Shown: positions 51,629-60,008, counted from the first letter of the stretch. The stretch: 64,000 bases of DNA from Bowmanella denitrificans (GCF_039522935.1 NZ_BAAAEI010000024.1:61172-125171); one strand, 5' to 3'. Numbers and translations: made by a program. The notes: a model not told the origin generated them from the sequence alone.

Positions 51629-51779
51629 ACCAAAGAGGCACGGAGAACACAGAGTGGCTGAAGGTGTTAGTCCCAGATGAGACCATATTCTCTCACCTTC
51701 TAGGCACATAAAAATCCTACATTTCAATAATATTAGTTTTGTCTCCTGCTCTTCTCAGTGCCCTCTGTGCCTCTGTGGT
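51629..51779. repeat. CACAGAG inverted-repeat element, copy B
   Basis: 151 bp, starting exactly 178 bases after copy A. Ends are ACCAAAGAGGCACGGAG and CTCTGTGCCTCTGTGGT. Same orientation as copy A. Confidence 0.88.
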
Positions 51780-51988
51780 AAAAGAAATCTTTACCGAAGG
51801 TCGTGGTGAAAGCTCAGACAAAGCGAGCGATAAAAGCCAACCATTCAACTTATTAGATTAACCAATTCACTATTTTGATTTTCCATTGTCGGCCTTTGCC
51901 GCTATATTGTGCCTCCCTTGGCGGGCAGCCTGCATAGTGCGAGCGCCCGATACTGTACTAAACTCGATAAAACGGCCAAGTTCAGACC

Positions 51989-52606
51989 ATGACTAACGCG
52001 GATTCGCCTTTCGAATATATCAGCAGTGCCAAATTGCCCACCCGGTTTGGCCAGTTCACCATCCATGGCTTTGTAGAAGTCGCCACGGACCAGGAACATG
52101 TGGCCCTGTCCTACGGCGATTGGCAAAAAGACGAAGTGGTGCCCATTCGCATCCATTCAGAATGCCTGACCGGCGACGCCCTGTTCAGCACCCGCTGTGA
52201 CTGCGGATTCCAGCTTGAAAAGGCCCTGCAGAATATTGTCGAGCATGGTAAGGGGGTGATTCTGTATCTGCGCCAGGAAGGGCGTGGTATTGGTCTGCTC
52301 AACAAGATCCGCGCCTATCATTTGCAGGACAACGGTATGGATACGGTCGAAGCTAACGAACATCTGGGCTTTGACGCCGACCTGCGCGATTATCGCATTT
52401 GCCGTTTTATGCTGGATCACCTGAATATCAGCAAAGTTCAGTTAATGACCAATAATCCACGTAAAATCAAGGCCCTGACCGACCTCGGAATCGAAGTGGT
52501 CAGCCGTACCCCCATCGACCACGGTATTACCGACGACAACCGCGGTTATATCCGCACCAAGACGCAGAAACTGGGGCACGAATTCGACCCGCACCTGCTG
52601 AAATAA
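51989..52606 (+). CDS. ribA: GTP cyclohydrolase II
   Basis: Opens the GTP imidazole ring to start riboflavin biosynthesis. The protein has 205 residues, the stand-alone RibA form. Zinc ligands are C59, C70 and C72 in CLTGDALFSTRCDCG. The catalytic loop is LRQEGRGIGLLNKIRAY, followed by MTNNPRKIKAL. No other rib genes are nearby and no FMN riboswitch is visible. It is preceded by the repeat region and followed by a small hairpin. Confidence 0.95.
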   Translation: MTNADSPFEYISSAKLPTRFGQFTIHGFVEVATDQEHVALSYGDWQKDEVVPIRIHSECLTGDALFSTRCDCGFQLEKALQNIVEHGKGVILYLRQEGRGIGLLNKIRAYHLQDNGMDTVEANEHLGFDADLRDYRICRFMLDHLNISKVQLMTNNPRKIKALTDLGIEVVSRTPIDHGITDDNRGYIRTKTQKLGHEFDPHLLK

Positions 52607-52638
52607 CATACAAAGAATGCCGCAACAAAAACGCAAAT

Positions 52639-52661
52639 AAGGCTGTTAAGACACAGCCTTT
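52639..52661 (+). terminator. Weak terminator after ribA
   Basis: The stem AAGGCTGT/ACAGCCTT with a 6-base loop has only a short T tail. Confidence 0.45.
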
Positions 52662-52708
52662 GGCATTATTCTTAATCTATCCCTGATTGATAAATTGGTT
52701 GTTTCAAC

Positions 52709-53224
52709 ATGTCAAATCTGTCAACAGAGTCTGTTTCTCTGGTGACTAAGGACCAGTTACTTTCCATTATCCAGGCCCAGTCCGATATTATTGGCGGCGG
52801 CTTAAACCTTACCCAAGTGATGCAAAAAATGGCCATGCTGGCCGAGCAGCTGACTTTTGCCTCGGGGGCGGTGGTAGAGATGCTGGACGGCGATGAAATG
52901 GTCTATCGCGCCGCCACCGGCAAAGCGCAAAGCCGTTTGGGTATGCGACTGCATAAGGACAGCAGCCTGTCTGGTTTATGTATTAAAGAAAATAAAGTAC
53001 TGAACTGCCGCGACGCCAGCCAAGACCCACGGGTAGACAGGCAGGCCTGCCAGGCGGTGGGGTTGCAGTCTATGTTGGTGGTACCGCTCAAGTATGCTGA
53101 CAAGGTAGTGGGGGTAATTAAGGTGTTCTCGATTAAAACCGACAGCTTTGACGAAGTGGACGCGCAAATCCTGACCATGGCTGCCGACATTATCAGCGCC
53201 GCCATGCACTCCCTGACCAAATAA
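52709..53224 (+). CDS. GAF domain protein
   Basis: The protein has 171 residues, essentially one GAF domain (about 20-165): LNLTQVMQKMAMLAEQLTFASGAVVEMLDGDEMVYRAATGKAQSRLGMRL, then SLSGLCIKENKVLNCRDASQDPRVDRQACQAVGLQSMLVVPLKYADKVVGVIKVFS. No output domain is attached. It may bind a small molecule or act as a partner for another signalling protein, such as the 7TM-GGDEF-EAL protein upstream (speculative). It stands alone between ribA and a repeat. Confidence 0.88.
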   Translation: MSNLSTESVSLVTKDQLLSIIQAQSDIIGGGLNLTQVMQKMAMLAEQLTFASGAVVEMLDGDEMVYRAATGKAQSRLGMRLHKDSSLSGLCIKENKVLNCRDASQDPRVDRQACQAVGLQSMLVVPLKYADKVVGVIKVFSIKTDSFDEVDAQILTMAADIISAAMHSLTK

Positions 53225-53251
53225 CCCGCTTTTCCTACCAAAAGCATAAAA

Positions 53252-53400
53252 ACCACAGAGGCACAGAGCACACAGAGTTTTTGAGGGTAGTATCCTAGCG
53301 AGAGGACCTTTGCACTCACAGTCGAGACCAAGAAAAATATTTATTTCAATAAGTTAGTTTATTCTCCTGCTCTTCTCCGTGTCCTCTGTGTCTCTGTGGT
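53252..53400. repeat. CACAGAG inverted-repeat element, copy C
   Basis: 149 bp, bounded by ACCACAGAGGCACAGAG and CTCTGTGTCTCTGTGGT. A single copy between the GAF gene and the convergent ATP-grasp gene. The interior has the same TATTTCAATAAGTTAGTTTATTCTCCTGC-like stretch as copies A and B, with differences. Confidence 0.88.
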
Positions 53401-53435
53401 AAACAAATTCTTTACCGCAGGTTCGTGGTGAAAGT

Positions 53436-54299
53436 TCAGCCGAAGCGGGCAACAAAGGCATCCACAAAGCGCTGGGGTGAAGCAGCGTCCATATTGAAAT
53501 ACAACGAAGGCTCAATCAGCTCCAGTTCCATCACCGCAAGGCCGTCTGCCAGACGCACATAATCCAGCCGCGCATACAAGGTGGCTTCGGGCAAGGCCGC
53601 CAGGGTTTGCCGCGCCAGTTCCAGCAAGGCCGGTTCGGGTTCAACCGCCTGCAGATAACCGCCATGTTCCTCCTGCACGCGAAAATCTCCCGCCTTGGGC
53701 CGCTTAACAATACAATGGCTGTACTCGGTGCCGAAGAAAAATAGTGAATACTCACCTTCCTGCAAAATAGCCGGTACAAATGGTTGTATCATATGAGCAC
53801 GACCGGCAAAACGTTCAGCCAGCAGTGCGGCCTGGTCTTGCAGCCTTTGTCGATTTAGCCGGTAAGTGTCGTCTGCATTGGCGCTGACCAGCGGCTTAAT
53901 AATCAGTTCGTCACAAGCAAAATGCTCAAACGCGCTGTGACAGTCGGCCAGATGAAAGTCATCACGCCACAAACTGGGCACGATAGCGATACCCCGCTGT
54001 TGGATATCGCGTAAGTAACCTTTGTTAATATTCCAGCGTACCAGTGCCAACGAGTTGGCCAACATGGCCCCCGAAGCATCAATACCTTCCAGGCAGCGCA
54101 AAAAAGCCCCGGCATCCTGCTGGTAATCCCAGGGGCTGCGGATCACCACCACATCAAAGCGCGCCCAGTCAACGTCTTTTGCCCGCCAGGACACCCGCTC
54201 CACATGCCAACCTTTGACGGCCATGGGTGCATACAGCAAGTCGTCATAAACAAAGTAGCCTTCGAGGCTGTCCATGGATAAAAAAGCACAGGTTTTCAT
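53436..54299 (-). CDS. Orphan ATP-grasp superfamily enzyme
   Basis: The protein has 287 residues. The N-terminal part has VVVIRSPWDYQQDAGAFLRCLEGID and LANSLALVRWNINKGYLRDIQQRGIAIVPSLW, the pattern of ATP-grasp proteins related to prokaryotic glutathione synthetase-like and DcsG-like ligases. ELIIKPLVSANADDTYRL carries the ATP-binding Lys, and VMELELIEPSLYFNMDAAS supplies the metal-binding Glu/Asn residues. It likely joins a carboxylate to an amine, thiol or similar group using ATP; substrates are unknown. There is no biosynthetic neighbour. Confidence 0.78.
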   Translation of the reverse strand: MKTCAFLSMDSLEGYFVYDDLLYAPMAVKGWHVERVSWRAKDVDWARFDVVVIRSPWDYQQDAGAFLRCLEGIDASGAMLANSLALVRWNINKGYLRDIQQRGIAIVPSLWRDDFHLADCHSAFEHFACDELIIKPLVSANADDTYRLNRQRLQDQAALLAERFAGRAHMIQPFVPAILQEGEYSLFFFGTEYSHCIVKRPKAGDFRVQEEHGGYLQAVEPEPALLELARQTLAALPEATLYARLDYVRLADGLAVMELELIEPSLYFNMDAASPQRFVDAFVARFG

Positions 54300-54367
54300 A
54301 AGGCTTTACTGCAACGGGTGAGAGCGGCAATATAGCCTGCCAGAACCTGAAACAACAAGCAAAGAGC

Positions 54368-54943
54368 ATGGCGTTAACCAATAGCGATAAAGACTACGGC
54401 CGCATTGCCAAATGGCTGCACTGGGGCACTGCCCTGTTATTTTTAGCCTCCTATTGTGCGGTGTATTACCGCCAGTGGTTTACCGAGAGGCAAACCCCGG
54501 AAAACTGGACCGCCCTGCAGCTGCACCTGTCGGTGGGCGTGACCATAGGGGTATTACTGGTATTACGGTTGATTTGGCGCCTGACCAATACCCAGCCAAG
54601 GATCTGCCCAGGCCCGGCCTGGCAGGTTAAAGCCGCCCACTGGGGCCATTGGCTGCTGTATGCGATGATTTTTATTATGGTATTTACCGGCTATACCGGC
54701 ACCGGCGCCAATACCGAGTTTTTCTTCTTGTTTGATATCCCTAAATTTGAAGATACCTCCATGATGCCAGCGTTAATGTCATTGCTGGGGGTGGAATACG
54801 CCGCCTATGAGGATGTGATGGACTTGATCCACAAGGACATTGGCGGAGCCTGGCTGGTTTGGATGCTGATTCTGGGCCATGCCAGCGCCGCTTTGTATCA
54901 CCATCTGGTGGTAAAAGATCGCACCCTGAAAAAGATGCTTTAA
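54368..54943 (+). CDS. Cytochrome b561
   Basis: A diheme four-helix inner-membrane b-type cytochrome of 191 residues. Heme-ligand histidines lie in IAKWLHWGTALLF, LQLHLSVGVTIGVLLVLRLIWRL and WLVWMLILGHASAALYHHLVVKD. The family passes electrons between quinones and other acceptors, possibly superoxide (CybB). It is divergent from the ATP-grasp gene, 68 bases apart. Confidence 0.9.
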   Translation: MALTNSDKDYGRIAKWLHWGTALLFLASYCAVYYRQWFTERQTPENWTALQLHLSVGVTIGVLLVLRLIWRLTNTQPRICPGPAWQVKAAHWGHWLLYAMIFIMVFTGYTGTGANTEFFFLFDIPKFEDTSMMPALMSLLGVEYAAYEDVMDLIHKDIGGAWLVWMLILGHASAALYHHLVVKDRTLKKML

Positions 54944-55040
54944 GCCAACCCCACTTGATTGGGATCAAGCAGCTTCTATCCTCAGTGTATTAGCCTGCCG
55001 GAATGAATCTGGCAGTGCTTGTCGCACTTGGAACATAAAT

Positions 55041-56552
55041 ATGGAAACCGTACACAGCCTGAATGCCGTGCGAATGGGCATCGACACCCACCAGGAACCC
55101 GTGGTGTATATGCGCCAGGATTGTCACGTGTGCAAGGCGGAAGGCTTTAATGCCAGCAGCAGAGTATTAGTTACCCACGGCAGCCACATGTTGGTGGCAA
55201 CCCTGAATGTGGTGGAACAACATGTTCTGCCGCCGGGCTCGGTGGGGCTGTCGAATATCGCCGCGCTACGACTGCGCGCCGAGCAGGGTGACGCCCTGTG
55301 CATTGCCCATGCGCCGATTCTGCAGTCTATGAGCGCGGTCAGAAAAAAAGTCTTCGGCCATGCCCTGAGCAGCAGTGAAATGCGTGACATTGTGGTGGAT
55401 ATTGCCGCCCACCGTTACAGCGATATCGAAATCGCCAGTTTTCTCAGCGTCTGCGCGGGCAGTCGTTTGAATCTGGATGAAATCACCAGCCTGACCCAGG
55501 CCATGGTCGCCTGTGGCAAACGCCTGAGCTGGGCCGGTGAACGGCAAATTTATGACAAACATTGTATCGGCGGCATCCCGGGAAATCGCACCACTCCCAT
55601 TGTGGTGTCCATAGCCAGCGCTGCCGGTCTGACCCTGCCTAAAACCTCTTCCCGGGCCATTACCTCGCCAGCGGGCACAGCCGACACCATGGAAGTGCTG
55701 ACCAATGTCGACCTGCCGCTGGAAGAGATTCAACGCGTGGTCGCGCAAACCGGTGCCTGTCTGGCCTGGGGCGGCGCGGTAAATTTAAGCCCGGCCGATG
55801 ATCTGTTAATTCGCATAGAGCGGGCCCTGGATTTAGACGGCGAAGGCCAATTAATTGCGTCAGTGCTGTCGAAGAAAATCGCCGCCGGTTCCACCCATGT
55901 GGTGATCGATATTCCGGTCGGCGACACCGCCAAGGTACGTAACCGTCAGCAAGCCGACAGGCTGGCCGCGCTGTTTACCGAAGTGGGCGAAGCCTGTGGC
56001 ATTTATGTACGCTGCGTAATCACCGATGGCAGTCGCCCCATTGGCCATGGTATCGGCCCGCTGGAAGAAGCGCGGGATTTACTGGCGGTTTTACAATGCC
56101 AGGCCGACGCGCCCAGAGATTTACGTCACCGCTCTTTACTGCTGGCCTCACATTTACTGGATTTGGCACAGAATTGCGGCCTGGAAGCCGCCCTGTTACA
56201 GGCCACCGAGATCCTCGAATCCGGCCGGGCCTGGGGCCAGTTTAAGATGATTGTGGCTGCCCAGGGCGGTATGCGCGAATTGCCCGTTGCCCCCTACCAG
56301 CACCAGCAAAACAGCAGCCGTCATGGTGTATTAAGCAGCATAGATAATCGCCGCCTGGCCAGGCTGGCCAAGCTGGCCGGTGCGCCACAAGACAAAGCCG
56401 CCGGGCTGCGTTTGCATGTGGAAGTGGGTGACAGAATTGTGATTGGCCAGCCGCTGTTTACTTTGTACAGTGACAGCCAAGGCGAACAAGAGTACGCCCT
56501 GGAGTATTACCGCGAAAACCGCGATGTATTTTGTATTGAGGAGCCCCTATGA
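55041..56552 (+). CDS. AMP phosphorylase-type enzyme (often labelled thymidine phosphorylase)
   Basis: This 503-residue enzyme of the nucleoside phosphorylase class II family has an extra N-terminal domain of about 90 residues as in archaeal AMP phosphorylases. The phosphate/nucleotide site reads DKHCIGGIPGNRTT (K173-N182), and the SSRAITSPAGTADTMEVL segment begins at S203. Both match the archaeal NMP phosphorylase pattern (IGGVPGNKTT, SSRAITSAAGTAD), not the bacterial thymidine phosphorylase pattern (STGGVGDK, SGRGLGHTGGT). The probable reaction is NMP plus phosphate to base plus ribose-1,5-bisphosphate. It overlaps the PRPP synthetase-like gene by 4 bases (ATGA). The specificity call is inference from motifs. 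Confidence 0.82.
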   Translation: METVHSLNAVRMGIDTHQEPVVYMRQDCHVCKAEGFNASSRVLVTHGSHMLVATLNVVEQHVLPPGSVGLSNIAALRLRAEQGDALCIAHAPILQSMSAVRKKVFGHALSSSEMRDIVVDIAAHRYSDIEIASFLSVCAGSRLNLDEITSLTQAMVACGKRLSWAGERQIYDKHCIGGIPGNRTTPIVVSIASAAGLTLPKTSSRAITSPAGTADTMEVLTNVDLPLEEIQRVVAQTGACLAWGGAVNLSPADDLLIRIERALDLDGEGQLIASVLSKKIAAGSTHVVIDIPVGDTAKVRNRQQADRLAALFTEVGEACGIYVRCVITDGSRPIGHGIGPLEEARDLLAVLQCQADAPRDLRHRSLLLASHLLDLAQNCGLEAALLQATEILESGRAWGQFKMIVAAQGGMRELPVAPYQHQQNSSRHGVLSSIDNRRLARLAKLAGAPQDKAAGLRLHVEVGDRIVIGQPLFTLYSDSQGEQEYALEYYRENRDVFCIEEPL

Positions 56553-57472
56553 GTTTAGGTCGTGCACTGGTGCTGTTCAGCCTGACGCCACACCCGTTAC
56601 ATACCCCCCTTGCCCAGCAGTTAGGGGCGGAATCGGGGCGTCTGGAAAGGCGCGATTTTCCAGACGGCGAATCCTATTTGCGGATTAACAGCGAAGTAGC
56701 GGGTAAAGACGTGCTGGTGCTGGTCGACCTGGTGCACCCCAATGACAAATACCTGCCGCTGATTTTTCTGCTGGACACCCTGCGCGAATTCGGCGCCGCC
56801 TCGGTGGGGGTACTGGCTCCCTATTTAAGCTATATGCGCCAGGATATCCGCTTTAACCAGGGCGAAGCCCTGACCTCGAAAATTTTTGCTGGCGCCTTGT
56901 CCAGACATATGGACTATCTGGTTACGGTCGACCCACATCTGCACCGTTATCACAGCCTCGATCAAATCTACAGCGTGCCCAGCCAGGTGGTACAGGGCGC
57001 CCCGGCCTTGGCCCAGTGGCTGAAAGGACGGGACAATTTGCTGTTAGTCGGGCCAGACGCCGAAAGCGAGCAGTGGGTAGCCGGTATTGCCGGGCTCTGC
57101 GGTCACCCCTATGTGATTGGTGAAAAACAGCGTAACGGCGATCGCGACGTACAAATTCAGTTGCCGGACCTCAGTGCCTACGCAGGGCGCACCGCCGTGA
57201 TGATTGACGATGTGATCTCCAGCGGCCAGACCATACTGCAATGTATGCAGGCCCTCAATAAAGCGGGTATTGCGCAACAAGAATGTGCCGCAGTGCATGG
57301 TATTTTTGCCGAAAGCGCGGCACAGATGCTGCTGGAAGCCGGTTTGCAGGCGCTGGCCACCAGCAACAGTATTGCGCATTTTTCCAATGCCATAGACCTC
57401 AGCCCCCTGCTGGTCGCACCTATACAGCAATGTTTACAGTTGATGCCGGCACAAAAAGCGGTGAATAATTAA
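56549..57472 (+). CDS. Ribose-phosphate pyrophosphokinase-like protein
   Basis: The 307-residue protein has the PRPP synthetase fold: RRDFPDGESYLRI, then APYLSYMRQDIRFNQGEALTSKIFAGAL with LVTVDPHLHRY, and the PRPP loop VMIDDVISSGQT with D220-D221. It is diverged from housekeeping Prs (NQGEALTSK instead of the usual REPISAK), so it is probably not the cell's main PRPP synthetase. It is translationally coupled to the AMP phosphorylase-type gene, suggesting that it handles the ribose phosphate released. GAGG lies in the end of the upstream gene. Confidence 0.85.
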   Translation: MSLGRALVLFSLTPHPLHTPLAQQLGAESGRLERRDFPDGESYLRINSEVAGKDVLVLVDLVHPNDKYLPLIFLLDTLREFGAASVGVLAPYLSYMRQDIRFNQGEALTSKIFAGALSRHMDYLVTVDPHLHRYHSLDQIYSVPSQVVQGAPALAQWLKGRDNLLLVGPDAESEQWVAGIAGLCGHPYVIGEKQRNGDRDVQIQLPDLSAYAGRTAVMIDDVISSGQTILQCMQALNKAGIAQQECAAVHGIFAESAAQMLLEAGLQALATSNSIAHFSNAIDLSPLLVAPIQQCLQLMPAQKAVNN

Positions 57473-57537
57473 CCAGGCTTCTCCCTGGCCATACTTGTGG
57501 TAGTCTGGAAGCTTATTGTTGTCTGGAGCCTGCCTTG

Positions 57538-58314
57538 ATGCGATTTTGCCTGCTGCTAATCTTGCCCCTGGCTGCATTTGCCAGTGATGGCCGGGGCGCA
57601 TTGGTTGCCTGTCTGGATGAATTCCCGCCTTATCAGATGCTGGAAACCCCACCTAAGGGTGAACATGTTGCCGCCCTGGCGCAACTGGCCGAAGAGCTGG
57701 ACATGGAACTGCAATTTGTTACCGAGCCCAACTTCGCCCATTGCATGAAACGCATCGAGCAGGGCAGTGCCGATGTTATTGCCGGCATTCTGGATCGCGA
57801 GGAACGTCGGCACTTTCTGCATTTGCTGCCCATGCGTAAAGACACCGCCTATATCTTTGCCACCCGCAACGACGCCAAACCCATTGAAAAATATACCGAT
57901 CTGCACGACAGGTTGATTGCCGTATCAGAGGCCACCTATTACTTCGATCAGTTTGATCAGGACAACAGCCTGCAGAAGGTGGCATTAAACGACGTACATC
58001 ATGCCTACAAACTGCTGTTGGCCGGTCGGGTGGACACCGTTATCAGCAGTATGGAGAATCTCACTGCTATTTTTGCCAGCGACCCCGGGCTGAAAGCGCA
58101 TATTCAGGTCCAGCCTTTTACCCATGAACTGAACCGCATTGTGTATTTTGGCTTGTCCATGCAGTCCCGTCACGCCGGACAGGTCAATCATATTCGCGCC
58201 AAGGCGGAAAAGGCCTTTGCCGCCGGTAAATTTGAGGCGGTGATTCACCAGTTTGCTGCCGAACACCCTCAGTACTACCAGGTTAAGCCACAAGGCCTGG
58301 GCAAGGCCAATTAA
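57538..58314 (+). CDS. Periplasmic solute-binding-like protein (SBP_bac_3 type)
   Basis: The protein has 258 residues with a signal peptide (MRFCLLLILPLAAFA). The mature start VACLDEFPPYQMLETPPKGEHVAALAQLAEELDMELQFVTEPNFAHCMKRIEQGSADVIAGI is typical of extracellular solute-binding family 3 proteins. No ABC permease or signalling domain is nearby, so it is a stand-alone binding protein, perhaps a sensor subunit. Start is the ATG at 57538; a TTG at 57535 has slightly better spacing to GGAG. Its stop overlaps that of the convergent rof-like gene. Confidence 0.82.
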   Translation: MRFCLLLILPLAAFASDGRGALVACLDEFPPYQMLETPPKGEHVAALAQLAEELDMELQFVTEPNFAHCMKRIEQGSADVIAGILDREERRHFLHLLPMRKDTAYIFATRNDAKPIEKYTDLHDRLIAVSEATYYFDQFDQDNSLQKVALNDVHHAYKLLLAGRVDTVISSMENLTAIFASDPGLKAHIQVQPFTHELNRIVYFGLSMQSRHAGQVNHIRAKAEKAFAAGKFEAVIHQFAAEHPQYYQVKPQGLGKAN

Positions 58315-58592
58315 AGGCCGCAGTGCCCCTGCTGGACATCCAGCTCGGTAAAATATTGGTTGTCAGTCAGCGCCCGTATGCGGGCAATCTGGTTAAGTTC
58401 CAGCTCAAAATTGCCACTGCCGTCTTCCAGCACCAGCCATTCACTACCCGCCTGGGTACGGGTGGTCAGCGCCACGCCGCTCCGCTGGCTGCCGTTAAGC
58501 AGCCATAGTTCCAGCCGGTAGCCATATAAACAGGCCACTTCGATATAGTCATGCACAGCGCAGGCAATGCTCTTGTTGGTCGGGGTTTTCAT
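58311..58592 (-). CDS. rof: Rho-binding antiterminator (Rof/YaeO-like)
   Basis: The protein has 93 residues from the ATG at 58592 with AGGA upstream. SIACAVHDYIEVACLYGYRLELWLLNG...EWLVLEDGSGNFELELNQIARIRAL matches the Rof fold, which binds Rho and inhibits Rho-dependent termination. A longer frame runs back into the adjacent repeat and is an artefact. It overlaps the 3' end of the convergent solute-binding gene by 4 bases. Confidence 0.8.
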   Translation of the reverse strand: MKTPTNKSIACAVHDYIEVACLYGYRLELWLLNGSQRSGVALTTRTQAGSEWLVLEDGSGNFELELNQIARIRALTDNQYFTELDVQQGHCGL

Positions 58593-58638
58593 CAGTTTAT
58601 CCTGCCTTTTTACTCTCACCATGAATGTCAGATTATGC

Positions 58639-58718
58639 ACCGCCGAGGCGCTACAGAGCGCTGAGATTTCAAAGGCATGATCTCCTGCTATTCTCAGTAA
58701 CCTTTGTGTCTCTGTGGT
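58639..58718. repeat. CACAGAG-family element, copy D (short form)
   Basis: 80 bp. The left end ACCGCCGAGGCGC...GCTGAGATTTCAAAGG is the reverse-type end also seen in copy J; the right end is TTTGTGTCTCTGTGGT. Confidence 0.7.
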
Positions 58719-58746
58719 GACATTGATCTGAACAAATTTATAAATA

Positions 58747-58896
58747 ACCACAGAGGCACAGAGAACACAGAGTGGTCAAAGGGGCTAATTCACTGCGAAG
58801 GCATCTGCACTCATCATCGTGACTTATAAAATACATATATTTCAATGAATTAGCCCAACTCCTAGCCCTTCTCCGTGACCTCTGTGTCTCTGTGGT
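58747..58896. repeat. CACAGAG inverted-repeat element, copy E
   Basis: 150 bp. The ends are ACCACAGAGGCACAGAG and CTCTGTGTCTCTGTGGT. The interior is nearly the same as copy A. Confidence 0.88.
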
Positions 58897-58924
58897 GACA
58901 TTGACCTGAACAAATTTATAAATA

Positions 58925-59082
58925 ACCACAGAGCACACAGAGTGTTCAAAAGGGCTAATTCACAGCGAAGGCATCTGCACCCATCACCGCGACTTATAAA
59001 ATCTATATATTTCAATAATTTAGTTTAACCTCTTGCTTTTCTCCGTGACCTCTGTGTCTCTGTGTCTCTGTGTCTCTGTGGT
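58925..59082. repeat. CACAGAG inverted-repeat element, copy F
   Basis: 158 bp, starting 178 bases after copy E. The right end carries an expansion of TCTCTGTG in tandem. Confidence 0.85.
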
Positions 59083-59110
59083 GACATTGACCTGAACTAA
59101 CTTGTAAATA

Positions 59111-59272
59111 ACCACAGAGGCACAGAGATCACAGAGATCACAGAGTGGTTGAGAGTATTCTTTGCGTACTCTGCGAGAAGCCCTTAGTTGTTCACCGCTG
59201 AAAGCGAATATTTTCAATATATATAGATTAAAAATCTCCTGCTCTTCTCTGTGACCTCTGTGTCTCTGTGGT
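59111..59272. repeat. CACAGAG inverted-repeat element, copy G
   Basis: 162 bp, starting 186 bases after copy F. The left end carries a duplicated ATCACAGAG. The interior differs from copies A, E and F and includes TACTCTGCGAGAAG. Confidence 0.85.
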
Positions 59273-59352
59273 AAACAAATTCTGTTCGTGTATTCAGTGT
59301 TCTTGGCGTGTAATAACGCCCAGCCCAAACAGGCCTTGGCAGGAGCAGCCAT

Positions 59353-59619
59353 TTAGTCTCCTGACGGGCAGCCTTGCATGGGAATAATAGCAAAGCCCTG
59401 TTGTTCAATACTGGAGCGCACCGCAGCGTTGGCCATTTCAGCATGACAAAAATCGCAGCGCTGCTGACTAATCTCGGCCTCGTGCACGCCAATATCGCGT
59501 AAATACGCATCAGCAAATTGCCCCGCCCGGTGGCGGGCATCTTCAGTCACCAGCACATCAAAATGATAGTACGCGCCGCTTTTGGTATGCACATGGGTAT
59601 CATAAACCAGAACTTGCAT
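59353..59619 (-). CDS. DUF2024 family protein
   Basis: The 88-residue protein begins MQVLVYDTHVHTKSGAYYHFDVLVTEDARHRAGQFADAYLRDIG, the DUF2024 pattern. A C-x-x-C pair lies in QQRCDFCHAEMAN, and the C-terminus is QGFAIIPMQGCPSGD. It is small, soluble and probably cytoplasmic; function is unknown. AAGGAAG precedes the ATG. It is the second gene after the thioredoxin-like gene on the same strand, but a terminator hairpin separates them. Confidence 0.8.
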   Translation of the reverse strand: MQVLVYDTHVHTKSGAYYHFDVLVTEDARHRAGQFADAYLRDIGVHEAEISQQRCDFCHAEMANAAVRSSIEQQGFAIIPMQGCPSGD

Positions 59620-59633
59620 TGCACTTCCTTAAC

Positions 59634-59663
59634 AAAATTAAGGCGGCAACCTGAGTCGCCGCC
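59634..59663 (-). terminator. Terminator after the thioredoxin-like gene
   Basis: On the minus strand GGCGGC (59663-59658) pairs with GCCGCC (59647-59642) and is followed by TTAATTTT. Confidence 0.6.
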
Positions 59664-59670
59664 ATGGCCA

Positions 59671-59907
59671 CTAACGCAGATCGCTCAGCGACGCGCCAAA
59701 ATTAATATGAAAGACCTGACCGTCCAGCACCAGGGCAGGTACCGACTTAACCCCCTGCTGTTCGGCTTCGCCAAGGCGCTGCGGCTGATCGCCAAAGTGC
59801 ACAATCTCGACATTGACACGATTTGGATCCAACGCGGCAGCCAGATTTTGCTCGGCGTCAACACACACCGGGCAACCCGCATGGTAGAAAATGGCAGTGC
59901 TTTTCAT
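59671..59907 (-). CDS. Small thioredoxin/glutaredoxin-like protein (CPVC)
   Basis: The protein has 78 residues. MKSTAIFYHAGCPVCVDAEQNLAAAL has the active-site C-P-V-C, and the cis-Pro segment is GVKSVPALVLDGQVFHINFG. No signal peptide, so cytoplasmic. AGGAG precedes the ATG at 59907. It is divergent from an HxlR-type regulator gene (101 bases between starts) that probably controls it. The role is likely thiol redox exchange or peroxide response. Confidence 0.85.
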   Translation of the reverse strand: MKSTAIFYHAGCPVCVDAEQNLAAALDPNRVNVEIVHFGDQPQRLGEAEQQGVKSVPALVLDGQVFHINFGASLSDLR

Positions 59908-60008
59908 GGTATTCTCCTGTGGTTAAAAGCCTGGCTATTACACGCCCCATTGCCAGGGAAAAACAGCAGGTACAAACCGGTAAGCCACTTACCAAATGGA
60001 GCATCTTT

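Larger units (their letters stand above)
51341..51988. other. Intergenic repeat region before ribA
   Basis: This is 648 bases without a real gene. It holds two copies of the CACAGAG inverted-repeat element (51451-51600 and 51629-51779) and a fragment TCTCGCAGAGGACGCCGAGTC at 51358 related to other blocks of the family. The ribA promoter must lie in the last 200 bases. Confidence 0.75.
58593..59352. other. 760-bp repeat-filled intergenic region
   Basis: This holds four CACAGAG elements (copies D-G) in head-to-tail order, joined by the linker GACATTGATCTGAACAAATTTATAAATA or variants. All short frames here are translations of the repeat (the recurring peptide VTTETQR) and are not genes. Confidence 0.85.

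Noticed and set aside
51451..51779. Insertion sequence or transposon ends
   Set aside because: The inverted ends look MITE-like, but I see no transposase frame in or beside any copy and cannot identify clear target duplications by eye.
53436..54299. Naming the ATP-grasp protein as a D-cycloserine pathway cyclo-ligase (DcsG)
   Set aside because: Only superfamily-level resemblance is visible and none of the other cycloserine genes is nearby.
55041..56552. Naming the phosphorylase deoA
   Set aside because: The phosphate-site motifs fit archaeal AMP phosphorylases better, and no deoxyribonucleoside catabolic genes are adjacent.
58593..59352. Short frames in the repeat region whose peptides share VTTETQR
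   Set aside because: They are translations of the repeat itself, recur with every copy and have no ribosome-binding sites.
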